NCBI GenBank assembly: GCA_013375355.1
Contig: JABXJV010000179.1
Location: 1-9,708 of the forward strand
Reading direction: 5' to 3'
Length of the DNA stretch: 9,708 nucleotides
DNA from: Candidatus Helarchaeota archaeon
Lineage (GTDB): Archaea > Asgardarchaeota > Lokiarchaeia > Helarchaeales > JABXJV01
In this document: one piece after another, positions 1 to 6,668 of the stretch
How the letters are laid out: each line of letters starts with the position of its first letter
Position numbering within the stretch: the stretch's first letter is position 1
Made by a program: the position numbers and the translations under genes
The notes under the pieces: model-generated
Told to the model about the DNA's origin: nothing
Database searches by the model: none
The model's input: only the letters and a program-made list of their open reading frames with translations

Positions 1-753
1 AAAATTAGGACTGATGTTGAATTAGGAGATTCCATAAAAAGAGAATTTCAAAGATTAGAATCTGAAATATCCTTCTCTACAAAAGGCTGTTTGAAAAAGA
101 TCTACTGGGACGATCCTAAATCCGAGTTCATCTTCGAAACAGAGGAAGAAAAACAAAAATTTAACGTTTTAGGTTATGAGATTTTCCAAAAATATCCAGA
201 AGAAATAATCAAAATGGATGAAACGGATTTCAAAATAATCGTAGAAAGAAAAGATAAATATAGTTCTTTAATCATTCCAAAAGCGTTTTTAAGAGAAGGT
301 CTGAATGAATTTAACTCTTTTAGATATATTAATGCATTTTTCAATTTTTACTTTATACTTGAAGGATTATATGGTAATAGAAAAACTAAAAACAAAGCGG
401 TAGAGCACGAATTTAAAAACTCAAATGAATTTCAAGAAATTGTAAAATGGATTATAAAAGAATTAAATAAAGCGCCAAAACATCTAAAGAAAATAAATCA
501 AATGCTAAAACGCAGAAATAAGAATCTAGATGTTGAAGGAATAATTCACTTAATAGTCAGTACTAGAGGAGATCTGCATCATTTTGTAAATAATCCTAAT
601 AAACCACAAGGAACACCATTTAATCATAAAGAATTTACATCTATAGCTTGGGTAGCCAAGGGGTTAGCCGTTAGGGCAATCTTTCAAAAAATTTTAGAGA
701 TAAATTTAGGAGAGGTAAATAATGGAAGATGGAGAATTATTTTTATTATATAA
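1..753 (+). CDS. Hypothetical protein, 5'-truncated, possible HEPN/MauJ-like C-terminal domain
   Basis: The reading frame is open from base 1, so the N-terminus lies outside the window; the TTG at 91 is only the first start-like codon inside a longer frame. About 250 residues are visible. They are rich in Lys, Glu and Asn, with no signal peptide or membrane segment. Near the C-terminus the stretch STRGDLHHFVNN contains R-x4-H, the pattern of the HEPN RNase active site, followed by helix-like sequence. The arrangement 'RGxLHHF' before a final helix also recalls proteins annotated as MauJ-like. Both resemblances come from motif memory, not a search, so function is left open. The last 32 bases overlap a small ORF that starts at 722 behind a good Shine-Dalgarno. 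The next gene, at 891, is unrelated. Coding potential is clear; function is not. Confidence 0.7.
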   Translation, partial: KIRTDVELGDSIKREFQRLESEISFSTKGCLKKIYWDDPKSEFIFETEEEKQKFNVLGYEIFQKYPEEIIKMDETDFKIIVERKDKYSSLIIPKAFLREGLNEFNSFRYINAFFNFYFILEGLYGNRKTKNKAVEHEFKNSNEFQEIVKWIIKELNKAPKHLKKINQMLKRRNKNLDVEGIIHLIVSTRGDLHHFVNNPNKPQGTPFNHKEFTSIAWVAKGLAVRAIFQKILEINLGEVNNGRWRIIFII

Positions 754-841
754 AGTAATTAATGAAGAGCAAGATAAAAGACGACGGATTAGAATAAAAG
801 AAGAATTAAGAAAATTGAAAATGAATAAATTATTGATTTAA
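722..841 (+). CDS. Small 39-residue charged protein, hypothetical
   Basis: This ATG-initiated ORF has a purine-rich GGAGAGG about 6 bases upstream and overlaps the 3' end of the preceding gene in another frame. The product begins MEDGELFLLYKVINEEQ and continues as a Lys/Arg/Glu-rich, probably helical segment ending KMNKLLI. The ribosome-binding site and the amphipathic composition favour a real small protein translated by coupling. It could also be the true C-terminal continuation of the upstream gene after a frameshift, because that gene's own tail (RWRIIFII) looks arbitrary. I recognise no family. Confidence 0.4.
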   Translation: MEDGELFLLYKVINEEQDKRRRIRIKEELRKLKMNKLLI

Positions 842-890
842 ATGAATAAAATTGTCTTTATTATATAAATTTAAGAATGGAGTTAATTAA

Positions 891-1919
891 ATGAGAAGAA
901 TTAAATCTCTTGATTCTTTTAGAGGACTTGTAATATCGTTTATGCTTATCGGACATTATGCTCCAAGTTGGATGACATTGGAAACTTTTATATCATATTT
1001 TTCCAATGTTAATTTGGTTTTAGGATTCATTGGTATACCAATATTTTGGACAATAGTTGGCATCAGTTTTTCACTTTCCAAAGAAAGAAGAAAATTACAA
1101 GGGGATTTTAAAAAACATATCTATAAAAGAGGATTGATTCTAATTTGTCTAAATTTCCTATTGAATATTATTTTTAGTTTTAAACAGGTTTGGACTTATG
1201 AAGTCCTTGTTCCAATAGGAATATCTCAAATAGTATGTTATCATTTACGAGAGAAATCAAATCCATTTAAAATTTTTGTTATTTTTTTAATTATTTTATC
1301 AGTCCCATTTTTAAGAGATTATTTTAATTATCAAATTGAATTATTTACAATAGTCAATCCTATTTGGGATTTCGGAACATTTTTTAGAGGAATGATAGTT
1401 AATATGCCATTTGCAGTCTTTCCATATATATCATATATGATTTTAGGAACAATAATTGGGGATGAATTAGTAAAAGTGAAATTTGACAAAAATATGGGGG
1501 TAAAATTTTGTCATAAATTATTAATTTATGGTGTAATTTCACTTTTAATAGGACTAAGTTTCAGTATTTTTAATTTACCAATACGACAAAGATATGAAGA
1601 AGGATTACATATTCTCATCACAACAGGTATAGTGATGTTTATATTTTCTGGATTATATTGGTTAGAAGATGTTCAAGCAAGGAATATATTTCACGTTCTA
1701 ACGTACTATGGACAGATTGCTTTAACTTTCCTTTTTCTACACTACTTTATCAATGTATATATCTTTAATTATATATTCGAAGTGTCGCAAAATCTCTCAA
1801 TATATCCATCTTTAATATTAATAATATTTATTTGTTTAGTTCTGTGGATAATGGCAAAAATATGGGCAAGATATAATTATAAATTTAGTTTAGATTGGAT
1901 CGTAAGAAAATTAAGTTGA
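891..1919 (+). CDS. Multi-pass membrane acyltransferase, HGSNAT/DUF1624-like
   Basis: The protein has 342 residues. The N-terminus RRIKSLDSFRGLVISFMLIG matches the signature of the heparan-alpha-glucosaminide N-acetyltransferase catalytic family (DUF1624, related to YeiB-type acyltransferases): a basic start, then LDxxRG and a first membrane helix ending in His22. About nine to ten hydrophobic helices follow. The last part includes YYGQIALTFLFLHYF, the 'LGxxSLxxYxxH'-type motif typical of these proteins. Members move acetyl or acyl groups across the membrane onto sugars or other surface molecules; the substrate here cannot be read from sequence. The start is supported by GGAG at 879-882, eight bases before the ATG, and by an AT-rich TATA-like stretch near 861-869. 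It appears monocistronic, in a zone unrelated to the translation genes downstream. Confidence 0.8.
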   Translation: MRRIKSLDSFRGLVISFMLIGHYAPSWMTLETFISYFSNVNLVLGFIGIPIFWTIVGISFSLSKERRKLQGDFKKHIYKRGLILICLNFLLNIIFSFKQVWTYEVLVPIGISQIVCYHLREKSNPFKIFVIFLIILSVPFLRDYFNYQIELFTIVNPIWDFGTFFRGMIVNMPFAVFPYISYMILGTIIGDELVKVKFDKNMGVKFCHKLLIYGVISLLIGLSFSIFNLPIRQRYEEGLHILITTGIVMFIFSGLYWLEDVQARNIFHVLTYYGQIALTFLFLHYFINVYIFNYIFEVSQNLSIYPSLILIIFICLVLWIMAKIWARYNYKFSLDWIVRKLS

Positions 1920-1977
1920 AATGAGGTAAAATTATGAAACTATATAAAAAAGGTCATGTTAAAAAAATAAAATAGCG

Positions 1978-2253
1978 CTATCTTTTCTCATCTTCGTCCT
2001 CAAATTTTTCTAATAGTTTTTCAATTTTTTCATTGAGCTGCTTATAAGTAGCATATGGGGCAGAATTTGCAATAGTATCAAGTATATCTTTAGTTTTAGG
2101 ATCTAATTCGAAGGAGTTTCCATGTTCAGCAAGTTCATTCAACGGGTTATTAATTTTTGAATAGTGGAGTGTCTCAACTACATCGCGATATTTTGGATCA
2201 TTTTTAATTTCCTTATTCCATTCATTAAATCGTGTTTGGCGGAAAATAATATA
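1978..2253 (-). pseudogene. Antisense gene remnant, C-terminal fragment of an unknown protein
   Basis: On the minus strand an open frame of 91 codons ends at a TAG (1978-1980) and is preceded by a TAA at 2254-2256. It has no ATG or GTG, and its only in-frame TTG lies about 38 codons in. The translation looks protein-like: it contains RQTRFNEWNKEIKNDPKYR, then a Pro/Asn-rich middle, then the helical charged tail LNEKIEKLLEKFEDEDEKR. In an adjacent frame an ATG at 2305 opens MDDFYFIKNIFRFKNSIIYY and runs into this region. One frameshift near 2240-2250, close to a TTTTCC run, would join the two into a protein of about 110 residues. The best reading is a decayed or frameshifted gene; a sequencing indel or an intact gene with a rare start are alternatives. 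The family is not recognised. The remaining bases from 1920 to 2379 hold only a 13-codon ORF (1934-1975, with GAGGT upstream) and AT-rich leader DNA. Confidence 0.4.
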
Positions 2254-2379
2254 TTATTGAATTTTTAAATCTAAAGATATTTTTAATAAAATAAAAATCA
2301 TCCATTTTATTATGAATTAATAGTCAAAATTAATTTGCCACTTTAAGATTTAAGCTTGTTAATAAGAAGTGAAATTAAT

Positions 2380-3129
2380 ATGGATTCAAAAATAAAATAT
2401 CTTATCATTTTTATTTTTTTAATAGGATTTATTATCGCAATAATCAGTTATTTTCCTCGGTTAGACTTTACGGTATGGGCTCCAATTAGATATTTTCTCA
2501 AATACAATCTCCATATTTCTTTCTTTATCGTTACTATTTTTGCTTTAAGTCTTGGACTGATATCAAATGTAGTTTCTTACATCTTAATAGATCTCCCTCG
2601 TCTAAAGCGATATCAATTAGAGATTAAAAAATGGACGGCTCAAGATCAAAGAGTCAAAAAGCTTAAAGAGGAAGGAACTCCGAATAGAAAGTTGGCGCTT
2701 AAAGTGAAAAGGAAAAAAAAGTATGTTGAAAAAATTCGAAGAGAAGTTGCATCAGAAAGAATGAAGCCAACATTTTTCACAATGGTTCCTTTCATGGTAA
2801 TTTTCATTATTTTAAACGGTTATATCTTTCCAAGCGCTTCTGGAGTCGTAGTAGCTATCTTCCCATTTAATATATATAAAGTTCCAATAATCGGCGCCAT
2901 GCCCTACTTGGGTCCTATAAACGATGGGTCAAGACTAATTGCTCGATTTCTTATATTACCTTCTATAGAGTTAGGAAATGGAATTTCGATCTCATCAGTT
3001 TATTTTTTTAAAATATTATTTAGATGTAATAATGGATATTATCTTTATTTCACGGGTTGGTACTTTATTTGTACCTTTGGATTTAATTCAATATTACAAA
3101 GATTAATGGGATTAAACATAGAAAATTAA
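2380..3129 (+). CDS. EMC3/TMCO1-family (DUF106) membrane protein insertase
   Basis: This 249-residue membrane protein belongs to the archaeal EMC3/TMCO1 (DUF106) branch of the Oxa1/YidC/Get1 superfamily, which helps insert membrane proteins delivered by ribosomes. Two N-terminal membrane helices (about residues 5-25 and 44-69) are followed by a highly basic coiled-coil region (about 74-130) containing DLPRLKRYQLEIKKW and the RKxxKKYVEKIRRE stretch. Then come a third helix (about 131-152) and a C-terminal hydrophobic part ending GWYFICTFGFNSILQRLMGL, a typical family ending. The segment before that ending, about residues 205-225, is less family-like. I prefer the ATG at 2380, with GAAGTGA at 2366-2372, over the in-frame TTG at 2356. 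In many archaea this gene sits between adk and eL34, and eL34 follows here. Confidence 0.88.
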   Translation: MDSKIKYLIIFIFLIGFIIAIISYFPRLDFTVWAPIRYFLKYNLHISFFIVTIFALSLGLISNVVSYILIDLPRLKRYQLEIKKWTAQDQRVKKLKEEGTPNRKLALKVKRKKKYVEKIRREVASERMKPTFFTMVPFMVIFIILNGYIFPSASGVVVAIFPFNIYKVPIIGAMPYLGPINDGSRLIARFLILPSIELGNGISISSVYFFKILFRCNNGYYLYFTGWYFICTFGFNSILQRLMGLNIEN

Positions 3130-3202
3130 AAAATTAATTTTAGCATAAGTTCTTAAAATTGTAATCTAAATTAAATTATTGTCTCTAATCGGAGTTAAAG
3201 AA

Positions 3203-3481
3203 ATGCCTGAACCACGTTATAGATCTAGATCAAAACGAAGAAAAAATATAGTAACCCCAAGTGGTAAAAATAAAATACATTACATAGATAGAAGACCAAG
3301 TACTTCAGTTTGTGCTAGGTGTCACGGAAAATTAAAAGGAGTTCCCCGAGCAAGTAAAGTAGTGGGCAAAAGATTGAATAAGGTTCGAAAAAGACCAGAA
3401 AGAATATATGGGGGTTATCTCTGTTCTCAATGTTTAAAAGAAGAATTGAAGAAAAATGCTAGAAAAGAAATGAAGATATAA
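3203..3481 (+). CDS. rpl34e: Large ribosomal subunit protein eL34
   Basis: The 92-residue product begins MPEPRYRSRSKRRKNIVTPS, the standard start of archaeal/eukaryotic eL34, and is very basic. Two Cys pairs, CARC (37-40) and CSQC (74-77), are placed to form the zinc site seen in this family. The central segment GKLKGVPRASKVVGKRLNKV is the rRNA-contacting part. The frame extends upstream to a TTG at 3179, but the ATG at 3203 lies eight bases behind GGAG (3191-3194) and gives the family's exact N-terminus, so I use it. The CMP kinase follows within about 20-40 bases, consistent with one transcript running to Cbf5. The protein is specific to archaea and eukaryotes. Confidence 0.95.
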   Translation: MPEPRYRSRSKRRKNIVTPSGKNKIHYIDRRPSTSVCARCHGKLKGVPRASKVVGKRLNKVRKRPERIYGGYLCSQCLKEELKKNARKEMKI

Positions 3482-3499
3482 ATCATATTTTATTAAATT

Positions 3500-4057
3500 T
3501 TGGATGTTCTAGATTTGGGGTTGGTAATTGCTATCGCCGGCCCGCACGGAGGCGGTAAATCAACACATGCGAAAAAGATCGCAGAAGAATTTAATTTCAG
3601 GTATATAACAATTGGTCTAATATTTAGAGAAATGGCGAAAGAAAAAAATTTATCATTAGAAGAATTTAGTTTATATGTTGAAAAACATCCCGAAATTGAT
3701 AAAGAAATGGATGATCGGATTATTTTAGAGGCAAAAAAGGGCGATAATGTTATTATTGATAGCCAATTATCCGCTTGGATGACGGAAGATCTTTCAAATA
3801 TTAAAATTTACTTCACTGCGCCTAAATCTGTAAGAATCAAAAGAATTGCAGCACGAGAGAACATTTCTTACGAAAAAGCTGAAACAGAGACTACAACCCG
3901 TGAGAATAGCGAGAAAAAGCGTTATAAAGAATTGTATAATATCGACATATCAAATTTATCAATCTATGATATAATTATTAATACTGATATTTGGTCAATC
4001 GAATCAACTTCTCAAATTTTAAAGGTAGCTATAATGGAATATTTAGAAAATCAATAG
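3500..4057 (+). CDS. cmk: Cytidylate (CMP/dCMP) kinase, archaeal type
   Basis: This protein of about 180 residues phosphorylates CMP (and dCMP) with ATP in pyrimidine nucleotide synthesis and salvage. The P-loop GPHGGGKST matches GxxxxGK[ST] and lies right at the N-terminus, followed by an adenylate-kinase-like layout: ITIGLIFREMAKEKNLSLEEF (NMP-binding helices), DNVIIDSQLSAW (the strand with the conserved Asp) and the lid region RIAARENISYEKAE, with Arg residues near TTRENSEKKRYKELY. Archaeal CMP kinases typically sit between eL34 and eL14, exactly as here. There is no ATG at the 5' end. TTG codons at 3500, 3515 and 3521 are all possible; the one at 3521 would give MVIAIAGPHGGGKST, closest to known family N-termini. 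The start is therefore uncertain by up to seven residues. Confidence 0.92.
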   Translation: MDVLDLGLVIAIAGPHGGGKSTHAKKIAEEFNFRYITIGLIFREMAKEKNLSLEEFSLYVEKHPEIDKEMDDRIILEAKKGDNVIIDSQLSAWMTEDLSNIKIYFTAPKSVRIKRIAARENISYEKAETETTTRENSEKKRYKELYNIDISNLSIYDIIINTDIWSIESTSQILKVAIMEYLENQ

Positions 4058-4066
4058 GCTAATTTT

Positions 4067-4073
4067 AAGGAGG
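4067..4073 (+). promoter_or_regulatory. Strong Shine-Dalgarno of eL14
   Basis: AAGGAGG lies 10 bases before the eL14 ATG. It is the strongest ribosome-binding site on the plus strand of this window and fixes the eL14 start. Its neighbours cmk and cbf5 lack an equally good one. Confidence 0.8.
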
Positions 4074-4083
4074 TTATAGTAAG

Positions 4084-4362
4084 ATGTCTTTATACGGAAT
4101 AGGAAGAATTTGTGTTAAATTAAGTGGTCGAGAAGCTGGCAGAAAATGTGTAATTGTTGACGTTATTGATAAAAATTTTGTTCTAGTCACTGGACCTAAA
4201 TCTATTTCCAATGTTAAACGAAGGAGGGCGAATGTAAAACAATTAGAACCTTTGGAAATGATTGAAATCCCAAAAAATATCTCTGATGAAGACCTAGAAA
4301 AAGAATTAAAAAAACATAAGAAAACGAGTTTTATGAAAAAAAATGTGAAAATTTCCGTCTAA
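4084..4362 (+). CDS. rpl14e: Large ribosomal subunit protein eL14
   Basis: The 92-residue product has the KOW-like fold signature of archaeal eL14: [20 protein letters not shown], then [16 protein letters not shown], a basic loop [14 protein letters not shown], and a charged helical tail ending MKKNVKISV. The length is normal for archaeal eL14. The start is fixed by AAGGAGG ten bases upstream. It lies 26 bases after cmk and about 35 bases before the Cbf5 start, in the usual archaeal order cmk–eL14–cbf5. Confidence 0.95.
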   Translation: MSLYGIGRICVKLSGREAGRKCVIVDVIDKNFVLVTGPKSISNVKRRRANVKQLEPLEMIEIPKNISDEDLEKELKKHKKTSFMKKNVKISV

Positions 4363-4397
4363 TCAATATATTTTCATTTGTTTCTTTGCTGATTTCT

Positions 4398-5414
4398 ATG
4401 GATGGACTAGATTGGGAAAAAAAAGCTATTAATAGTTATTTAAAGAAATCAAAAGAGCCAACTACTAATCTAAAATATGGAAGCTTTCCAGAAAAAAGAG
4501 AAATAAATGAGTATATAAAAAAAGGTTTTATAGTTTTAGATAAACCATCCGGTCCTAGTTCCCATGAGGTAGCAGCTTGGGTTAAAAATATTCTAAATTT
4601 AAGCAAAACTGGTCATTGTGGAACATTAGATCCTAAAGTTACTGGAATTTTACCCATGGCACTAGAATACAGTACGAAAATTATTCAAATCTTTTTGAAA
4701 TCGAATAAAGAATATATTGGAATCATGAAAATTCATAAACCTGTCACACATGATAAAATTAGAAAAGTATGTAAGGAATTTTTAGGGCCGATTTATCAAA
4801 GACCTCCTCTTCGTTCTTCTGTAAGAAGAAATCTTCGTGTTAGACATATTTATTATTTGAATGTATTAGAGTTTGAAAATTCAAAAGTTCTATTCCGTAT
4901 AGGGTGTGAAGCGGGGACATATATCCGAAAGATATGTTTTGACATTGGAGAGATTTTAGGTGTTGGTGCCCATATGCAAGAACTTAGAAGAACTCGCCAC
5001 GGAAATCTGAAAGAGGATGAAAATTTAATTACATTGCATGATTTGACTGATGCTTATCACTTTTGGAAAGAAGATAATGATGAATCTTATTTAAGAAAAA
5101 TCATATTTCCAATGGAAAAAATGATTGATTTTTTACCAAAAATTATAATTAGAGATTCAGCAATTGACGCAATTTGTCATGGAGCCGACTTAGCGGCACC
5201 TGGAATTGTAAAATTAAATCCATTAATAAAACCCAATAGTTTAGTGGGAATTTTCTCCCTGAAAAATGAATTAATAGCTTTAGGTATGGTAAAAAAAACG
5301 AGTAAACAAATATTGGAAACTGAACACGGAATAGTATGTAAAACACAAAGAGTAATTATGGAACCTGGAGTATATCCAGCTTGGTATGAATATAAAAAAT
5401 ATAAATCAGAGTAA
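4398..5414 (+). CDS. cbf5: tRNA/rRNA pseudouridine synthase Cbf5 (dyskerin/TruB family)
   Basis: With the ATG at 4398 the protein has 338 residues, normal for archaeal Cbf5; an in-frame TTG at 4386 is less likely. It is the catalytic subunit of H/ACA ribonucleoproteins (with Nop10, Gar1 and L7Ae), which guide pseudouridylation of rRNA. It can also make the tRNA position-55 pseudouridine without a guide. The TruB core starts at about residue 40 (GFIVLDKPSGPSSHEV). The catalytic motif GHCGTLDPKVTG carries the nucleophile Asp78. The blocks YQRPPLRSSVRR and CEAGTYIRKICFDIG are the conserved substrate-binding and core motifs. A C-terminal PUA domain (about 248-323) ends with the family's VIMEPGVYPAWY. 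No strong Shine-Dalgarno is visible. It is the distal member of the eL34–cmk–eL14–cbf5 cluster. Confidence 0.95.
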   Translation: MDGLDWEKKAINSYLKKSKEPTTNLKYGSFPEKREINEYIKKGFIVLDKPSGPSSHEVAAWVKNILNLSKTGHCGTLDPKVTGILPMALEYSTKIIQIFLKSNKEYIGIMKIHKPVTHDKIRKVCKEFLGPIYQRPPLRSSVRRNLRVRHIYYLNVLEFENSKVLFRIGCEAGTYIRKICFDIGEILGVGAHMQELRRTRHGNLKEDENLITLHDLTDAYHFWKEDNDESYLRKIIFPMEKMIDFLPKIIIRDSAIDAICHGADLAAPGIVKLNPLIKPNSLVGIFSLKNELIALGMVKKTSKQILETEHGIVCKTQRVIMEPGVYPAWYEYKKYKSE

Positions 5415-5431
5415 TTTTTTGAGAGCTAATA

Positions 5432-6016
5432 ATGAATGAGCATTATTTTTCAGAATCCCCTACTTCAAAAATTAATTTATTTACCATAAAAACTAATTTA
5501 CGAAATCAGAATTTTCAATTTTTAACTGCAACTGGAATATTTTCTCCCAAAAATATTGATAAAGGAACGCGGCTATTAATAGAGACTGTGGAACTTCCGC
5601 CTAAAGGTAATTTATTAGATTTAGGGACAGGATATGGGGTTATTGGCATTGTTGCAGCCTGCATTTCCCCAAATTGCCACGTTTATATGATTGATCGAAA
5701 TGAAAGGGCTATCTGGTTAGCAAAAGAAAATATTAAAAAAAACGCAATTACTAATGCTGAAGCTCGAATCGGTGGATTAGAAGCTGTTAAAAATCTAAAA
5801 TTCAAATTAATATTAAGTAATCCCCCTCTTTCAATCGGATATGAAAAGCTTAATTCTCTTTTTTCATTAATACCTAATTATTTCGACCAAAACTGTACGT
5901 TTCAAATTGTTCTGCGAAAGACACATCAGAAAATTATTAGTATGATGGAAAATATTTTTACTAATATTGAGATATTGAAAAAAAAGAGCGGCTATATTAT
6001 TTTAAAATGCTATTAG
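5432..6016 (+). CDS. RsmC-like class I SAM methyltransferase
   Basis: This 194-residue methyltransferase of the small-domain (MTS, RsmC-like) type has residues 32-45 TATGIFSPKNIDKGTR, a typical lead-in; motif I LLDLGTGYGVIGI (61-73) binding S-adenosylmethionine; an acidic residue after the second strand (IDRN, 87-90); and motif IV SNPPL (129-133), the NPPY-type motif of enzymes that methylate exocyclic amino groups of bases. RsmC-type enzymes make N2-methylguanosine in 16S rRNA, so an rRNA or tRNA target is likely, and its place 17 bases after Cbf5 fits RNA modification. NPPL replaces the commoner NPPY/NPPF. The exact substrate cannot be assigned. A weak GAGAG lies upstream of the ATG. Confidence 0.85.
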   Translation: MNEHYFSESPTSKINLFTIKTNLRNQNFQFLTATGIFSPKNIDKGTRLLIETVELPPKGNLLDLGTGYGVIGIVAACISPNCHVYMIDRNERAIWLAKENIKKNAITNAEARIGGLEAVKNLKFKLILSNPPLSIGYEKLNSLFSLIPNYFDQNCTFQIVLRKTHQKIISMMENIFTNIEILKKKSGYIILKCY

Positions 6017-6046
6017 TTAGTAATTATATTAAATGTTATGCGATAT

Positions 6047-6099
6047 GGCGCAGATATAGCCAAGTGGCTGGGATAGCCAAGTGGTACGGCGCAGATATA
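6047..6099 (+). repeat. Partial direct duplication at the 5' end of the tRNA-Ser gene
   Basis: GGCGCAGATATA occurs at 6047-6058 and again at 6088-6099. ATAGCCAAGTGG occurs at 6056-6067 and again at 6073-6084. The second copies lie inside the tRNA gene (D-arm and start of the first intron); the first copies lie just upstream, overlapping the tRNA only at 6067. The two elements are in swapped order relative to one another, as expected if a short tandem duplication of the tRNA 5' region formed and then partly collapsed. Confidence 0.75.
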
Positions 6100-6132
6100 A
6101 ATATTTAGAAAGAATTAATATTTATAGCATAA
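6095..6132 (+). other. Inferred non-canonical tRNA intron (position 29/30), 38 nt
   Basis: A perfect 10-bp hairpin (6096-6105 with 6117-6126, 11-nt loop) forms the core. The left side can form the short helix GGCGC/GC..GCC with a 3-base bulge AGA at the 5' splice site, in the bulge order expected of archaeal splicing motifs but with only two base pairs between the bulges. Removal joins CAG to GC and restores the anticodon stem. Position 29/30 is a known non-canonical intron site in archaeal tRNAs. Confidence 0.6.
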
Positions 6133-6140
6133 GCCTGGAG

Positions 6141-6156
6141 CTATCAAATAAAAGAT
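6141..6156 (+). other. Inferred canonical-position tRNA intron (37/38), 16 nt
   Basis: Bases 6140-6145 (GCTATC) and 6154-6159 (GATAGC) are a perfect 6-bp inverted repeat with an 8-base A-rich loop. Removing 16 bases gives a seven-base anticodon loop; because of the inverted repeat the exact cut could move by one base. A strict bulge-helix-bulge is not evident, so splicing at this site is the weaker of the two proposals. Confidence 0.5.
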
Positions 6157-6286
6157 AGCCTGTGATTCTTTGAATCGCGAGGGTTCAAATCCCTCTCCCA
6201 GCGCCAATTTTATATATGTATATAATAAATTTGTTTTTAAATAAGAAGATATAAATAAAAAACTATTAACCTATAGCTTGATAATT

Positions 6287-6598
6287 TTAACCGACTAGCT
6301 CTATTTCTATAAAAACATCCTCTGGAACTCTAATCCGCATTATTTGTCTCATTGTCCGCTCATCGGCATCAATGTCTATTAAGCGTTTATGTAGACGCAT
6401 TTCCCAGTGCTCCCAAGTAGGTGTGCCCTCGCCACAGGGCGATTTTCTAACAGGAACTATTAATCTACGAGTTGGTAAAGGTACAGGACCCTTCATTTTA
6501 ACTCCTGTTCGTGTTACTATATCGATTACTTGATTACACATCTCAAGCAATTTTGTAGCACTTGTGGAACTGAGACGTATTCTTGCTCTTTGAACCAT
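6287..6598 (-). CDS. rps10: Small ribosomal subunit protein uS10
   Basis: The 103-residue product has the normal length and full pattern of archaeal uS10: [20 protein letters not shown], then [40 protein letters not shown] (the extended hairpin loop that reaches into the 30S head), ending [11 protein letters not shown]. It lies 70 bases downstream of EF-1A on the same strand, matching the common archaeal tuf–rps10 pairing. Its stop is about 80 bases from the oppositely oriented tRNA-Ser, so this is the convergent end of the minus-strand block. Confidence 0.96.
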   Translation of the reverse strand: MVQRARIRLSSTSATKLLEMCNQVIDIVTRTGVKMKGPVPLPTRRLIVPVRKSPCGEGTPTWEHWEMRLHKRLIDIDADERTMRQIMRIRVPEDVFIEIELVG

Positions 6599-6604
6599 TT
6601 CTAG

Positions 6605-6665
6605 TTATCACTATTACATTTTTTTTCTTCAAATCAAAAATAAAATTAAAAAGAAAAACTTTTTG
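6605..6665 (-). terminator. T-rich tract after EF-1A, possible terminator
   Basis: Read on the minus strand, the spacer after the EF-1A stop contains several T runs (TTTTTCTTTTT, then TTTTATTTTTG). Archaeal RNA polymerase often stops at such U-rich tracts. It could lower read-through into uS10, or simply be AT-rich spacer. No hairpin is needed or evident. Confidence 0.35.
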
Positions 6666-6668
6666 TTT

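Larger units (their letters stand above)
6067..6206 (+). tRNA. tRNA-Ser(GGA), with two inferred introns and encoded CCA
   Basis: The acceptor stem GCTGGGA (6067-6073) pairs perfectly with TCCCAGC (6196-6202), followed by discriminator G and an encoded CCA. T8 A9 are canonical. The D-arm is GCC–AAGTGGTAC–GGC. The T-arm is GAGGG–TTCAAAT–CCCTC. A long variable arm, GATTC–TTT–GAATC, marks a class II tRNA, and discriminator G with class II points to Ser. A perfect anticodon stem CAGGC/GCCTG with loop CTGGAGA (anticodon GGA, 6137-6139) forms only if 6095-6132 (between positions 29 and 30) and 6141-6156 (between 37 and 38) are removed. Both removed parts contain hairpins. Intron edges are inferred from the need for a normal anticodon arm; I could not draw a strict bulge-helix-bulge for the second, so its borders may shift by a base. 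Confidence 0.85.

Noticed and set aside
742..869. 13-bp direct repeat TTTATTATATAAA (742-754 and 857-869)
   Set aside because: It is a low-complexity AT-rich word, likely promoter-like DNA or coincidence; there is no other sign of a mobile element.
5149..5346. 65-codon minus-strand ORF
   Set aside because: It is fully antisense to the PUA domain of Cbf5, has no ribosome-binding site or family resemblance, and is hydrophobic as expected of an antisense shadow.
6095..6104. Leu-type anticodon reading in the first part of the anticodon region
   Set aside because: No loop with U33 and a purine at 37 forms there, and the discriminator G with the restored CTGGAGA loop fits Ser.
6047..6206. tRNA starting at GGCGCAG (6047), pairing with the 3' GCGCC
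   Set aside because: GGCGC can pair with GCGCC, but that would leave extra bases after the T-stem and no CCA. GCTGGGA at 6067 pairs perfectly with TCCCAGC right after the T-stem and leaves G73-CCA.
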